This document shows positions 1 through 8,189 of a DNA stretch of 33,257 nt, piece after piece (the stretch's first letter is position 1; every line of letters starts with the position of its first letter). Origin of the DNA: an alpha proteobacterium SCGC AAA536-G10. Lineage in GTDB: Bacteria > Pseudomonadota > Alphaproteobacteria > Puniceispirillales > Marisalimonadaceae. The position numbers and the translations under genes were made by a program. The notes under the pieces were generated by a model. The model had not been told where the DNA came from. It saw only the letters and a list, made by a program, of their open reading frames with translations, and did not search any database. The stretch spans positions 1 through 33,257 of the forward strand of contig ARQU01000015.1 in assembly GCA_000384615.1 (NCBI GenBank), written 5' to 3'.

Positions 1-73
1 GAACTAAATAAAAGTTTGTTTATGGAGTTTGGACAAGCATGTTTAAACTATATTAATAAAAAATAAACTACTT

Positions 74-1006
74 TTACAATGATAATTCAGGTCCAATAGG
101 AATTATTCTGTAAGGATTTATATGCTCATGAGAAAAATAATAATGTCTTTTAATATGTTCAAAATTAGTTGTTGTATTTATTGCCTTTTTTTCAAATAAA
201 TTTTTAAGATATCTACTTATATTTTTGTAATCACTTATTTTTTTTAAATTACATTTAAAATGTAGATAGTACACACAATCAAACCTTATTAAGGTTGGCA
301 CTAATCTAATATCAGCCTCGGTAAGTACGTTCCCAACTAAAAAATCTTGTTTATTTAACATTTTTTCAATCATTTCTAATGTTGAAAATAATTTGTTAAC
401 GGCATCTTCGTATGAAGCTTGTGTTGTTGAAAAGCCAGATTTATAAACTCCATTATTCACATTTTCGTATATAATTTTATTAATATAGTCTATTTCCTTT
501 CTCAGATTATAAGGATAATAGTCGTTATAATTCTTGGTAATATTGTTAAATGCACTGTTCAAAATTCTGATGATATCAGATGATTCATTATTTACAATTG
601 AGCGGGTTTTTTTGTCCCATAATATTGGGACTGTAGCTTTAGTGGATAATTTTTCATCTGAAATTTGATAAATTTCATGTGCATATTTTTTATTATAAAG
701 AGTATCGCCGGTTGCTTTTGGAAAGTCTTTTGCAAATGACCAGCCCATCTCAAGCATATCTGGATGAGAAAAATCTACACTTATATGATCTTCTAAATTT
801 TTTAACTTCCAAAAAATAAGAGTGCGATGTGCCCAAGGGCAAGCATAACTAACATATAGATGATACCTATTTGATTCTGCCAAATAAGTATCATGGCCTT
901 CACTTATATTATTTCTAAAAATACTATTTAATCTTTTAAAACCGCCATCTTTAGAAATATTAGAAACTGATCCTTTAACCCATTCCCCATTAATAAGTTG
1001 ACCCAT
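74..1006 (-). CDS. yqjG: glutathionyl-hydroquinone reductase (xi-class GST, YqjG/ECM4 family)
   Basis: This enzyme family reduces glutathionyl-hydroquinones to hydroquinones with glutathione, in the cytoplasm. The 310 residues match the family's usual length of about 310-330. The signature CPWAHR lies at residues 56-61 with the catalytic Cys at C56; it follows the typical family N-terminus of an INGEW motif and a GGFKR motif near residue 21. The C-terminal half is the all-helical GST domain with a VGNVLTEADIRL segment. The ATG is preceded by a GGGAT-like ribosome site. The gene diverges from the acyl-CoA catabolic genes across 136 bases. The family call is secure; the physiological quinone is not visible from sequence. 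Confidence 0.93.
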   Translation of the reverse strand: MGQLINGEWVKGSVSNISKDGGFKRLNSIFRNNISEGHDTYLAESNRYHLYVSYACPWAHRTLIFWKLKNLEDHISVDFSHPDMLEMGWSFAKDFPKATGDTLYNKKYAHEIYQISDEKLSTKATVPILWDKKTRSIVNNESSDIIRILNSAFNNITKNYNDYYPYNLRKEIDYINKIIYENVNNGVYKSGFSTTQASYEDAVNKLFSTLEMIEKMLNKQDFLVGNVLTEADIRLVPTLIRFDCVYYLHFKCNLKKISDYKNISRYLKNLFEKKAINTTTNFEHIKRHYYFSHEHINPYRIIPIGPELSL

Positions 1007-1079
1007 TCATCTATCCCACTGAGAATTTTTTTTAAATCATTATATCATGATTGTAAAAATTAAATTAAAAATAATTTAA

Positions 1080-1101
1080 ATAGTTTGATTACTTAAACTA
1101 T
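1080..1101. promoter_or_regulatory. 7-bp inverted repeat in the divergent intergenic region
   Basis: ATAGTTT and AAACTAT form a perfect dyad separated by 8 bases. It lies between the divergently transcribed hydroquinone reductase and the dehydrogenase gene that starts at 1143, where a regulator could serve both promoters. In such AT-rich DNA a 7-bp dyad can arise by chance, and no regulator gene is adjacent, so this is only a candidate operator. Confidence 0.2.
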
Positions 1102-1142
1102 AAATAAATCGAGTTTTACTATTTTAATTTAAGGAATTTATA

Positions 1143-2075
1143 ATGAAAAATATTGGCGTAATAGGTGGAGGTCTGATAGGGGCTAGTTGGGCAGCTATAT
1201 TTTCCAAGAGCGGATTTAATGTATTTGTTTACGATCCATACCCAGATGTTTTTGATACATATAAATCAAGGGTTACATCTTTTTTAGAAGAATTAAAAAC
1301 TATTGATGAGACTATAAATGTTGAAGAAAGCTTAAATAGAATAAATGCAAACGTAACTATAGAAGATTTATGCAGTAATGTGGAATACATCCAAGAAAGT
1401 GCCCCAGAGATATTATCTGTTAAACAAGAGTTATTTGCAAAGTTAGATAATTTAGCACCTGAAGAAGTTGTTATTGGCTCATCTTCTTCAGCTATGCCAA
1501 TCTCAAGCATTACGCAAAATTTGAAAGGACAACATAGGTGCATAATAACACACCCAGCTAATCCACCGCACTTAATCCCTTGTGTTGAAATTTGTCCCGG
1601 AGAAAATACTTCAAATAAAACAATTGAAAAGACAAAAGAAATTTTCACTGCTTCTGGTGCGTCTATTGTAAACGTTAAAAAAGAAATAGACGGATTTATT
1701 TTAAATCGGCTTCAAGGAGCTCTCCTTAATGAAGCAATGAGACTTTATTCTGACGGATATGCTAGTTCAGATGAGATAGATGCAACGATAAGAGATGGCT
1801 TAGGTTTAAGATGGGCATTTATGGGACCTTTTGAAACTATAGATTTGAATGCACCAGGAGGTATAAAAGATTATATTTCAAGATATGGCCCCATTTTTGT
1901 TGAAATGGCAAAAAATCAAACAAAAATTCCTGATTGGTCTGAAGAAGCAGGAAAAAAACTTGAGTTAGAAAGAAGAAAAATACTTAGTCACGACAAATTA
2001 GAAGATCGGGCTAAAAAAAGAAATCAACTGCTCAAATCATTAAGAAAAGTTAAAATAGATAATGGTGAAGCATAA
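1143..2075 (+). CDS. 3-hydroxyacyl-CoA dehydrogenase family, CRYL1/carnitine dehydrogenase-like
   Basis: A 310-residue NAD-dependent L-3-hydroxy acid dehydrogenase of the single-module type that includes lambda-crystallin (L-gulonate 3-dehydrogenase) and L-carnitine dehydrogenase. The Rossmann dinucleotide motif is at residues 6-16 (GVIGGGLIGAS). The serine-rich active-site strand is at 113-116 and the catalytic HPANPP motif starts at H137. The C-terminal helical domain carries NRLQGALLNEA near residue 188. This single-module size is shorter than fatty-acid FadB-type proteins. The ATG follows a TAAGGAA ribosome site. It heads an apparent operon with a CoA-transferase 21 bases downstream, so the substrate may be a hydroxyacyl acid or its CoA ester. 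Substrate specificity cannot be read from the sequence. Confidence 0.9.
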   Translation: MKNIGVIGGGLIGASWAAIFSKSGFNVFVYDPYPDVFDTYKSRVTSFLEELKTIDETINVEESLNRINANVTIEDLCSNVEYIQESAPEILSVKQELFAKLDNLAPEEVVIGSSSSAMPISSITQNLKGQHRCIITHPANPPHLIPCVEICPGENTSNKTIEKTKEIFTASGASIVNVKKEIDGFILNRLQGALLNEAMRLYSDGYASSDEIDATIRDGLGLRWAFMGPFETIDLNAPGGIKDYISRYGPIFVEMAKNQTKIPDWSEEAGKKLELERRKILSHDKLEDRAKKRNQLLKSLRKVKIDNGEA

Positions 2076-2096
2076 CTAATAGAGGTATTAAGAATT

Positions 2097-3281
2097 TTGT
2101 TACCATTAGAAAATATTAGAATTTTAGATTTATCTAGGTTAGCTGCGGGTAATATGGTTAGTCATATGTTTGCGGATTTTGGAGCAGACGTTATTAAAGT
2201 TGAAAAACCAGGGAAAGGTGATGATCTCAGGAATTGGCAAGTTAATGACGTCGCTCACTGGTGGGCAGTTTACTCAAGAAATAAAAGAAGTATAGCTTTA
2301 AATCTTAAAGAAGAAGAAGGATTAAAACTTTTAAAAGACTTAGTAAAAAGTGCAGATGTTTTTATAGAAAATTTTGTTCCAGGCACTCTCGAGAAATGGG
2401 GTATTGGCCCAGATAATTTACTAGACCTAAATAAAAATCTTATTATTTTAAGAATTTCAGGTTGGGGCCAAACAGGAATATATAAAGACGCACCTGGATT
2501 TGGTTCTTTAGTTGAGGGCATGAGTGGTTTTGCTTCCATGACAGGAGAAGAGTGTCAAAAGCCATTACTTCCTCCATTAGCTCTTGCCGACATGGTAGCG
2601 GGTTTAACTGGCTTTGGTGCGATTTTGATGGCTGTGATTGCATCAAAGAAAAATCAAATCGGAGGGCAGGTTATTGATCTTTCCCTTTTTGAACCTCTTT
2701 TTTCGATATTAGGTCCTTGGGCAGCAAGTTATAAAATATCAGGAAAAATACCTCCTAGAATTGGAAATAGAAGTAATGTTGCTGCACCTAGAGGTATTTA
2801 TAAAACTAAGGATAATAAATTTGTATCACTATCAGCATCAATGCAATCGATGTGGGAAAAACTTGCAATTACTATTGGAGCTCAAGAGTTAATTAATGAC
2901 CCCAAATTTCTTACAAATAGTGATAGATTGAGCAATCAGGATGACTTAGACGATGTGATTTCCAATTTCATTAAAAAATTTGATAGAGACCCTCTTTTAA
3001 AATTATTTTCAGAAGAGGGAATTACAGTCGGACCTGTCCTAGACATATCAGAAATAATTGAACATCCATATGTCTTAGATAGAAAGATTTTAATAGAACA
3101 TTATAATAATAATTATGGAAATATTTTAATGCATCAAGCTTTTCCAAGACTTAGTAAAACGCCCGGAAAAGTAAAATCTTCTGCACCCTCAATAGGTGAA
3201 AACACCAATGATATATTAAAAGAAATCGGTCTTACAAAAAGTCAAATTGACAAACTTAGAGACAATAAAATTATAAATTAG
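2097..3281 (+). CDS. CaiB/BaiF family CoA-transferase
   Basis: A class III CoA-transferase that moves CoA between carboxylic acids, with its catalytic aspartate forming an acyl-anhydride intermediate. The 394 residues match the family. The N-terminal LDLSRLAAGNMVSHMFADFGADVIKVEKP pattern at about 9-37 is diagnostic. The RNKRSIALNLK segment follows, and the catalytic Asp is D165 in the LADMVAG motif. The start is TTG, supported by an AGAGG ribosome site 11 bases upstream and by the family N-terminus beginning at once after it. It sits 21 bases after the dehydrogenase gene and is probably cotranscribed with it. The CoA donor and acceptor are unknown. Confidence 0.93.
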   Translation: MLPLENIRILDLSRLAAGNMVSHMFADFGADVIKVEKPGKGDDLRNWQVNDVAHWWAVYSRNKRSIALNLKEEEGLKLLKDLVKSADVFIENFVPGTLEKWGIGPDNLLDLNKNLIILRISGWGQTGIYKDAPGFGSLVEGMSGFASMTGEECQKPLLPPLALADMVAGLTGFGAILMAVIASKKNQIGGQVIDLSLFEPLFSILGPWAASYKISGKIPPRIGNRSNVAAPRGIYKTKDNKFVSLSASMQSMWEKLAITIGAQELINDPKFLTNSDRLSNQDDLDDVISNFIKKFDRDPLLKLFSEEGITVGPVLDISEIIEHPYVLDRKILIEHYNNNYGNILMHQAFPRLSKTPGKVKSSAPSIGENTNDILKEIGLTKSQIDKLRDNKIIN

Positions 3282-3287
3282 TTAGAT

Positions 3288-3359
3288 ATGTCAATGAAAT
3301 CAATTATTGACATCAAAAAATATAAAGAACAAAATATTAAAAGAGGGAGGTATTTCTAA
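3288..3359 (+). CDS. possible 23-residue upstream peptide overlapping the amidohydrolase start
   Basis: A short reading frame begins MSMKSIIDIKKYK, is rich in Lys and Arg, and ends in a TAA that shares its last base with the next ATG (TAATG). The strong GGGAGG ribosome site of the amidohydrolase lies inside it. It could be a translationally coupled leader or chance. No ribosome site of its own is evident upstream and no homologue is known to me. Confidence 0.2.
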   Translation: MSMKSIIDIKKYKEQNIKRGRYF

Positions 3360-5116
3360 TGGATGGTCTAAGTAGAGAAATCAATGATTATGATCTAATT
3401 ATTAAAAATGGAACTATTGTTGATGGAACAGGTAAAAAATCTGAAACAGCTGATATAGCTGTAAAAAACGGTCTAATAGCTGCAATAGGAACCATTAACG
3501 GAAAAGCTAATCAAGAAATAGATGCAACTAATTTAATAGTTACCCCTGGATTTGTAGATATTCATACGCATTATGATGGACAAGCAATATGGGATAGTCA
3601 GTTGAAACCATCATCAATTCATGGAGTAACAACAGTAGTTATGGGTAATTGTGGAGTAGGCTTTGCTCCGTGCAAACCAGAAGATAGGGTCAAACTAGTT
3701 GAGTTAATGGAAGGGGTAGAAGATATTCCTGCTCCAGTCATGCATGAGGGTTTAGATTGGCAATGGGAAACATTTGAAGAGTATATTCAAGCATTAGAAA
3801 AGAACAAATTAGACATTGATGTTTGTGCACTTCTACCACATGCAGCTTTGAGAGTTTATGTTATGGGTGAGAGGGCTATAAAGCATGAGGTTGCAAACGC
3901 TAATGATATGGAGAAAATGAGGAAGCTTGCTAAAGAAGCAGTTGAAGCGGGTGCATTTGGCTTCTCGACCTCTAGAACTATAAGTCACAAAAGTTTAAAA
4001 GGTGAATTTACACCAACTCTGAGAGCACATGAAGATGAATTGACTGCGATAGCAATGGGTTTATCAGATGCTGGGTCAGGGTTTATGGAGATAGTTTCGG
4101 ATTGGAACGAACCTGACCCAGAAACAGAATTTGAAGTGCTTAAACGTATTGTTAAAAAATCTGGAAGACCAGTTGTGTTTAGTTGTACTCAGAGACATGA
4201 TAGACCACATTTTTGGGAAGATTTAATGTCAATGGCAAGGGAGGCTCAAAAAGAAGGGTTGCCAATTAGACCTGTAGTGACTCCTCGACCAATAGGTTTG
4301 TTATTAGGCTTAAACGGAAGTCAAAATCCTTTCTCAGGAACAGATACATATAAATCTATTGCGGACTTACCTCTTCCTCAAAGAGTTAACGAAATGAAGA
4401 AAGAAAATATTAAAAAGAAGATTTTATCTGAAGATCCTATTAAAGGAAGTACATTTCCTTTAATTAATAGAATTGGCTATTCTCAAATGTATAGGTTTGG
4501 TTCTCCACCAAATTATAATCCCAAACCAGAAGAATCTATAGAAGCATTGGCCGAGGTTAATGGTATTTCTGCAGCAGAATTGGCATATCAAATTCTTCTT
4601 GAGAATAAAGGTAATAATTTTATTTATGCTCCTCTAGTCAATTATGCTGATCATACATTTGGTGTTTGTAAAAAAATGTTAGAGGATAAAAATGCTATAA
4701 TGGGTTTGGGGGACGGAGGAGCTCACGTTGGATTTATTTTAGATGCAGGATATCCTACATGGCTTATATCTTATTGGTCCGTGAAAAAGAAAGTTTTTTC
4801 TATGGAGGAGACAATAAGACGATTAACGTCCGACACAGCAGAAGCTGCAGGTTTGTCTGATAGAGGTGTTTTAAAAATAGGGTTGAAAGCTGATATAAAT
4901 ATAATTGACTGGGAAAATGTAGGATCATCTGATCCCTTCATGACCCAGGACTTACCTGCAGGTGGAAAAAGGTTAATGCAATATACCCAGGGTTATGTGG
5001 CGACTATAGTATCAGGAAAAATTACATATCAAAATGGAGCATCTTCTGAAGAAAGACCAGGAGCGCTTGTTAAGTCAGTTAAAGATGATAAAAAAGTATT
5101 CGCCTTTACCAACTAA
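3359..5116 (+). CDS. amidohydrolase family 3 protein, N-acyl-D-amino-acid deacylase-like
   Basis: A metal-dependent hydrolase of the D-aminoacylase/dihydroorotase type, 585 residues. The N-terminal small beta domain is followed by the metal-binding HTHYD motif (H69, H71). A conserved Cys lies in MGNCGVGFAPC (C98), equivalent to the zinc-ligand cysteine of D-aminoacylases. The catalytic aspartate motif GDGGAH has D452. The C-terminus carries the usual ADINIIDWENV return to the beta domain. The family removes acyl groups from D-amino acids or hydrolyses related cyclic amides. The start is chosen by a GGGAGG ribosome site 6-11 bases upstream. It lies 77 bases after the CoA-transferase, so it may release an acyl or amino acid that the upstream enzymes process. 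The exact substrate is not readable. Confidence 0.9.
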   Translation: MDGLSREINDYDLIIKNGTIVDGTGKKSETADIAVKNGLIAAIGTINGKANQEIDATNLIVTPGFVDIHTHYDGQAIWDSQLKPSSIHGVTTVVMGNCGVGFAPCKPEDRVKLVELMEGVEDIPAPVMHEGLDWQWETFEEYIQALEKNKLDIDVCALLPHAALRVYVMGERAIKHEVANANDMEKMRKLAKEAVEAGAFGFSTSRTISHKSLKGEFTPTLRAHEDELTAIAMGLSDAGSGFMEIVSDWNEPDPETEFEVLKRIVKKSGRPVVFSCTQRHDRPHFWEDLMSMAREAQKEGLPIRPVVTPRPIGLLLGLNGSQNPFSGTDTYKSIADLPLPQRVNEMKKENIKKKILSEDPIKGSTFPLINRIGYSQMYRFGSPPNYNPKPEESIEALAEVNGISAAELAYQILLENKGNNFIYAPLVNYADHTFGVCKKMLEDKNAIMGLGDGGAHVGFILDAGYPTWLISYWSVKKKVFSMEETIRRLTSDTAEAAGLSDRGVLKIGLKADINIIDWENVGSSDPFMTQDLPAGGKRLMQYTQGYVATIVSGKITYQNGASSEERPGALVKSVKDDKKVFAFTN

Positions 5117-5149
5117 AGGTTATTTATTTTGAACATTCTAGGCTAAGTC

Positions 5150-6553
5150 TTGAATAAAGTTAATTTTTCAAATGATTTGATTATATTACCATTTTCAAAA
5201 ATTTTTTTCAGATTAGCTATTCCTAATTTGTTTTCGACTTTAATGTCATCTGCAACAGTTATTTTTGATTTATGGTATGTCGGTTTAATAGGTATGTCTG
5301 AATTGGCAGGTGTAGCTTATATTTTTCCAATTTTTATGCTTACTAGTATGTTATCTAATGGAGCTTTCGGAGGTGCAATTAGTGGAGCTACGGCTAGAGC
5401 TTTTGGAAGCAAAAATATTTTCCAAGCAGAATGTGTTTTTAGATCAGCTGTTTTGATAGCAATTTCTGGTTCTGTTATCATGATGTTCTTGTTTTTTAGT
5501 TTCGCAAAGGCATTTTTTTCATCGTTTATAATTGATTCAGATGTAGTAGAATCAACTTTATCATATGGTAACATATTATTAACGGGAATTATTTTAATCT
5601 GGTTATTTAATATAATTATATCTGTTACTAGAGGTTCAGGAAATACATTAGTTCCAGCAATTGGCTGGTTTATTGTTTTATTTTCTCACATTATAATGGC
5701 AAGTCTGAATTTAGATTACAATGATGGTCAACTTTTGTTAAAAGAAAACATAAAATTATTTGATGAAATTTTTATTTTTTCAGCTCTTGAGTGGGCAGCT
5801 ATATCTTTACTAACAGGATATTTTATAGGGATTGTTTTTGTAATATTTTTTTACTCTGTGGGTAAACACTCATATTCCTTTATTATAAAAGATTTTTTTA
5901 AACTTAATGGAATTATTAATCTTTTTAAATCTGGTATCTTAGCAGGTTGTCAATCATTAATGACTATAAGCTTGGCAATATTTTGTACGATAATTATAGG
6001 TAGCTTTGGGACTGATTGGGCAGCAGGTTTTGGTATTGCAATTAGACTTGAGTTATTATTAATACCGATAATTTTTGGTATTGGTGGTGCCTTAATAGCA
6101 ATCGTTGGTGCTAATGTTGGTGCAAAAAATTTTTTGAGAGCGGTAACAATGACTTGGAAAGGTACAATCATTTCTGTTTTGATCGTAGGTTTTATTGGAT
6201 TATTTTTTTCAATATACCCAAATTTATGGTCTAGCTTATTTACCGATAGTGTTGAAATTCACAAAACATCAAAACTTTACTTGCAAGTAGTAGCCCCATT
6301 TTATGCTTTTTTTGCGTTGGGTCTTGGACTTTACTTTACATGTCAGGCTTTTAACACTTTATTTTGGCCGGTTGTTGGAACATTTATTAGATTGATATTT
6401 GTAATATTGAGTACATTTCTACTTTTTAATTTTAATATTGACAGCCCATATTTAGTATTTGTTACTATGGCCTTAGGGTTAATTATATATGGCTTATTTA
6501 TAAGCCTAAGCCTTCAATTAGGTCCTTGGAAAAAATATTATAAATTAGGTTGA
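5150..6553 (+). CDS. MATE family efflux transporter
   Basis: A 467-residue multidrug and toxic compound extrusion-type antiporter in the inner membrane, with about 12 hydrophobic segments in two halves. The first half begins FFRLAIPNLFSTLMSSATVIFDLWYVG, the usual MATE opening; the second half repeats it at GILAGCQSLMTISLAIFCTIIIGSFG near residue 262. It has the family's usual length. The start is TTG at 5150 with a weak ribosome site, 33 bases after the amidohydrolase stop, so cotranscription is likely and the exported compound may relate to that pathway. The 3' end overlaps the convergent alcohol dehydrogenase by 9 bases. Confidence 0.92.
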   Translation: MNKVNFSNDLIILPFSKIFFRLAIPNLFSTLMSSATVIFDLWYVGLIGMSELAGVAYIFPIFMLTSMLSNGAFGGAISGATARAFGSKNIFQAECVFRSAVLIAISGSVIMMFLFFSFAKAFFSSFIIDSDVVESTLSYGNILLTGIILIWLFNIIISVTRGSGNTLVPAIGWFIVLFSHIIMASLNLDYNDGQLLLKENIKLFDEIFIFSALEWAAISLLTGYFIGIVFVIFFYSVGKHSYSFIIKDFFKLNGIINLFKSGILAGCQSLMTISLAIFCTIIIGSFGTDWAAGFGIAIRLELLLIPIIFGIGGALIAIVGANVGAKNFLRAVTMTWKGTIISVLIVGFIGLFFSIYPNLWSSLFTDSVEIHKTSKLYLQVVAPFYAFFALGLGLYFTCQAFNTLFWPVVGTFIRLIFVILSTFLLFNFNIDSPYLVFVTMALGLIIYGLFISLSLQLGPWKKYYKLG

Positions 6554-7612
6554 TAAAACATTTTCAGGAATAAATACACCTTTTCCATCTGATTGATTGT
6601 CGAAAAGTTTGTAAGCTTCTTCTGCCTGTCTCAATGACCATTTGTGAGTAAATAATTTATCAACGTCAAGATCTTTTTCTGCAACAAAATCAGCACATTC
6701 AGCTTGTCCGTATTTGGAAAAAGTCCAGCTACCTATTAATGTGACTTGTCTTCTTAATAGATCATTACTTACATCTAATGTAACTTCTCCACCTTCTCCA
6801 ACAAAGCAAGCTTTACCCCAAGTTTTGACACATTTAACCGAGTGTGATCTAGCAGAAGGTGAAGAAGACGCATCAATAGAAGCATTAACACCAAGTCCCT
6901 TGGTGTGATCTTTTATTTCGGTTAATAGATCTATACTTTCTGCAGGATTTATTATTATGTCAGCACCAAATTCAATTGATCTGTCTAATCTTTGTTTGTT
7001 AGTATCAAGGGCAATAATTTTAGCCCCCATGCTATGGGCTAACATTACAGCAGATAAACCAACGGGACCCATTCCAAATATTGCAATAGTTTGATTTGCT
7101 TTCAAATCTAATCTTTCTAAAGCCCCCCATGCAGTTCCAGTTCCACAAGAAATTGCAGCACCTGCAATAAAAGATATATCGTCTCTTAGAGGAACTATTG
7201 TGCTTACTGGACACTTCATATATTTTGCATGCGCTCCATGACCTGTGACACCAAAAACTGCTTTTACACCACTGTCACACAGTTGTTGCCAGCCTGTTGA
7301 ACAATGAGAACACGTACCACAACCTTGATAATGATGTTGCATAACTCTCATACCTATAGAGACCAGGTTTTTTGGAACATTTGAACCTATCTCAACAATC
7401 ACTCCACAGGGCTCATGACCTGCTATGACTGGTTTATCATCCCCGCCAAGACCTAAAGATGACGGTCCGCTATTTGCTCGATAGAATTTAAGATCACTTC
7501 CGCACATTCCAGAAGCTTGAATTTCAATGATTACATCATCTGGGCCTGGAGTAGGATCTTGGAAATTTTGAATTTCTAATTTTTTATCACCTAAAAAAAC
7601 TATACCTTTCAT
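6545..7612 (-). CDS. zinc-dependent medium-chain alcohol dehydrogenase
   Basis: A 355-residue medium-chain dehydrogenase/reductase that oxidises an alcohol with NAD(P) in the cytoplasm. Catalytic zinc ligands are visible at C37 and H66-E67 (GHEPCG). The structural zinc lobe has C98, C101, C104 and C112. The nucleotide-binding motif GMGPVG is at about 180-185, followed by an acidic residue after the second strand (ALDTNKQR), which favours NAD. The neighbour 24 bases upstream is a secreted cytochrome c'; the pair is probably one transcript. The substrate (threonine-, sorbitol- or alkanol-type) cannot be fixed. Confidence 0.92.
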   Translation of the reverse strand: MKGIVFLGDKKLEIQNFQDPTPGPDDVIIEIQASGMCGSDLKFYRANSGPSSLGLGGDDKPVIAGHEPCGVIVEIGSNVPKNLVSIGMRVMQHHYQGCGTCSHCSTGWQQLCDSGVKAVFGVTGHGAHAKYMKCPVSTIVPLRDDISFIAGAAISCGTGTAWGALERLDLKANQTIAIFGMGPVGLSAVMLAHSMGAKIIALDTNKQRLDRSIEFGADIIINPAESIDLLTEIKDHTKGLGVNASIDASSSPSARSHSVKCVKTWGKACFVGEGGEVTLDVSNDLLRRQVTLIGSWTFSKYGQAECADFVAEKDLDVDKLFTHKWSLRQAEEAYKLFDNQSDGKGVFIPENVLST

Positions 7613-7636
7613 GTGTTCATCCCCTGGAACCTTTTC

Positions 7637-8086
7637 CTAATTTCTAAATTTTTGATGACAACCTTTACAAGTTTTAGCTAGATTTTGAAAAGAATTAACA
7701 GTCATATCGAAATCTTGATTTTGCGATTGGGCTATTAACTCTAATGAGGCTAATTCAAAGTTCTTGATTGCAATTTTAAATCCCTCAGTATCAAGCCAAA
7801 TATTTGATGAAGCCTCAGAAGGTGGTGTATCACTACCCTCAGGGAAATAATTTGACATTTCCTTACTCCAGTTTAGTAAAGTTTGAGCAGATTTTTCAAT
7901 GGTCGCAAAATCATCATCTTGTAATCCTTTATTAATTTTTTTCATAAGGCTTTTACTCATCTTAAATTTATCCATTCTTTCTTTAATTATTCCAGTTGCA
8001 CCTTCGTGTGCGTATAATTGACTTAATGAGAAAATATTCATAAATAGAAGTAGGTTTAAATAAATAAATAGTTTTTTAATATTCAT
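7637..8086 (-). CDS. cytochrome c' family protein
   Basis: A 149-residue periplasmic four-helix haem protein. There is a signal peptide to about residue 26 (hydrophobic core LFIYLNLLLFMNIF, cleavage near LYA-HEG). A single haem site CKGCH lies at the very C-terminus, the arrangement typical of cytochrome c'. The segment WLDTEGFKIAIKNFELASLEL resembles the third helix of that family. Roles known for the family are electron transfer and NO binding. It is transcribed just ahead of the zinc alcohol dehydrogenase. Confidence 0.87.
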   Translation of the reverse strand: MNIKKLFIYLNLLLFMNIFSLSQLYAHEGATGIIKERMDKFKMSKSLMKKINKGLQDDDFATIEKSAQTLLNWSKEMSNYFPEGSDTPPSEASSNIWLDTEGFKIAIKNFELASLELIAQSQNQDFDMTVNSFQNLAKTCKGCHQKFRN

Positions 8087-8189
8087 GATTTAAGACCTTT
8101 TTATTTTAAGTCTAGAACAAAAATAATATTAATGTAATTAAATATTTTTACAAATTTCGACTTTTAACCAAAACTTTTAGGAATTTTTT

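Noticed and set aside
1229-1648. 139-residue frame on minus inside the dehydrogenase gene
   Set aside because: It is antisense to a gene with clear family motifs; no ribosome site or recognisable domain.
2270-2646. Two minus-strand frames inside the CoA-transferase gene
   Set aside because: They are mirror frames of a well-supported gene and have no features of their own.
5317-6171. Two minus-strand frames inside the MATE gene
   Set aside because: They are shadows of the transporter's hydrophobic codons read on the other strand.
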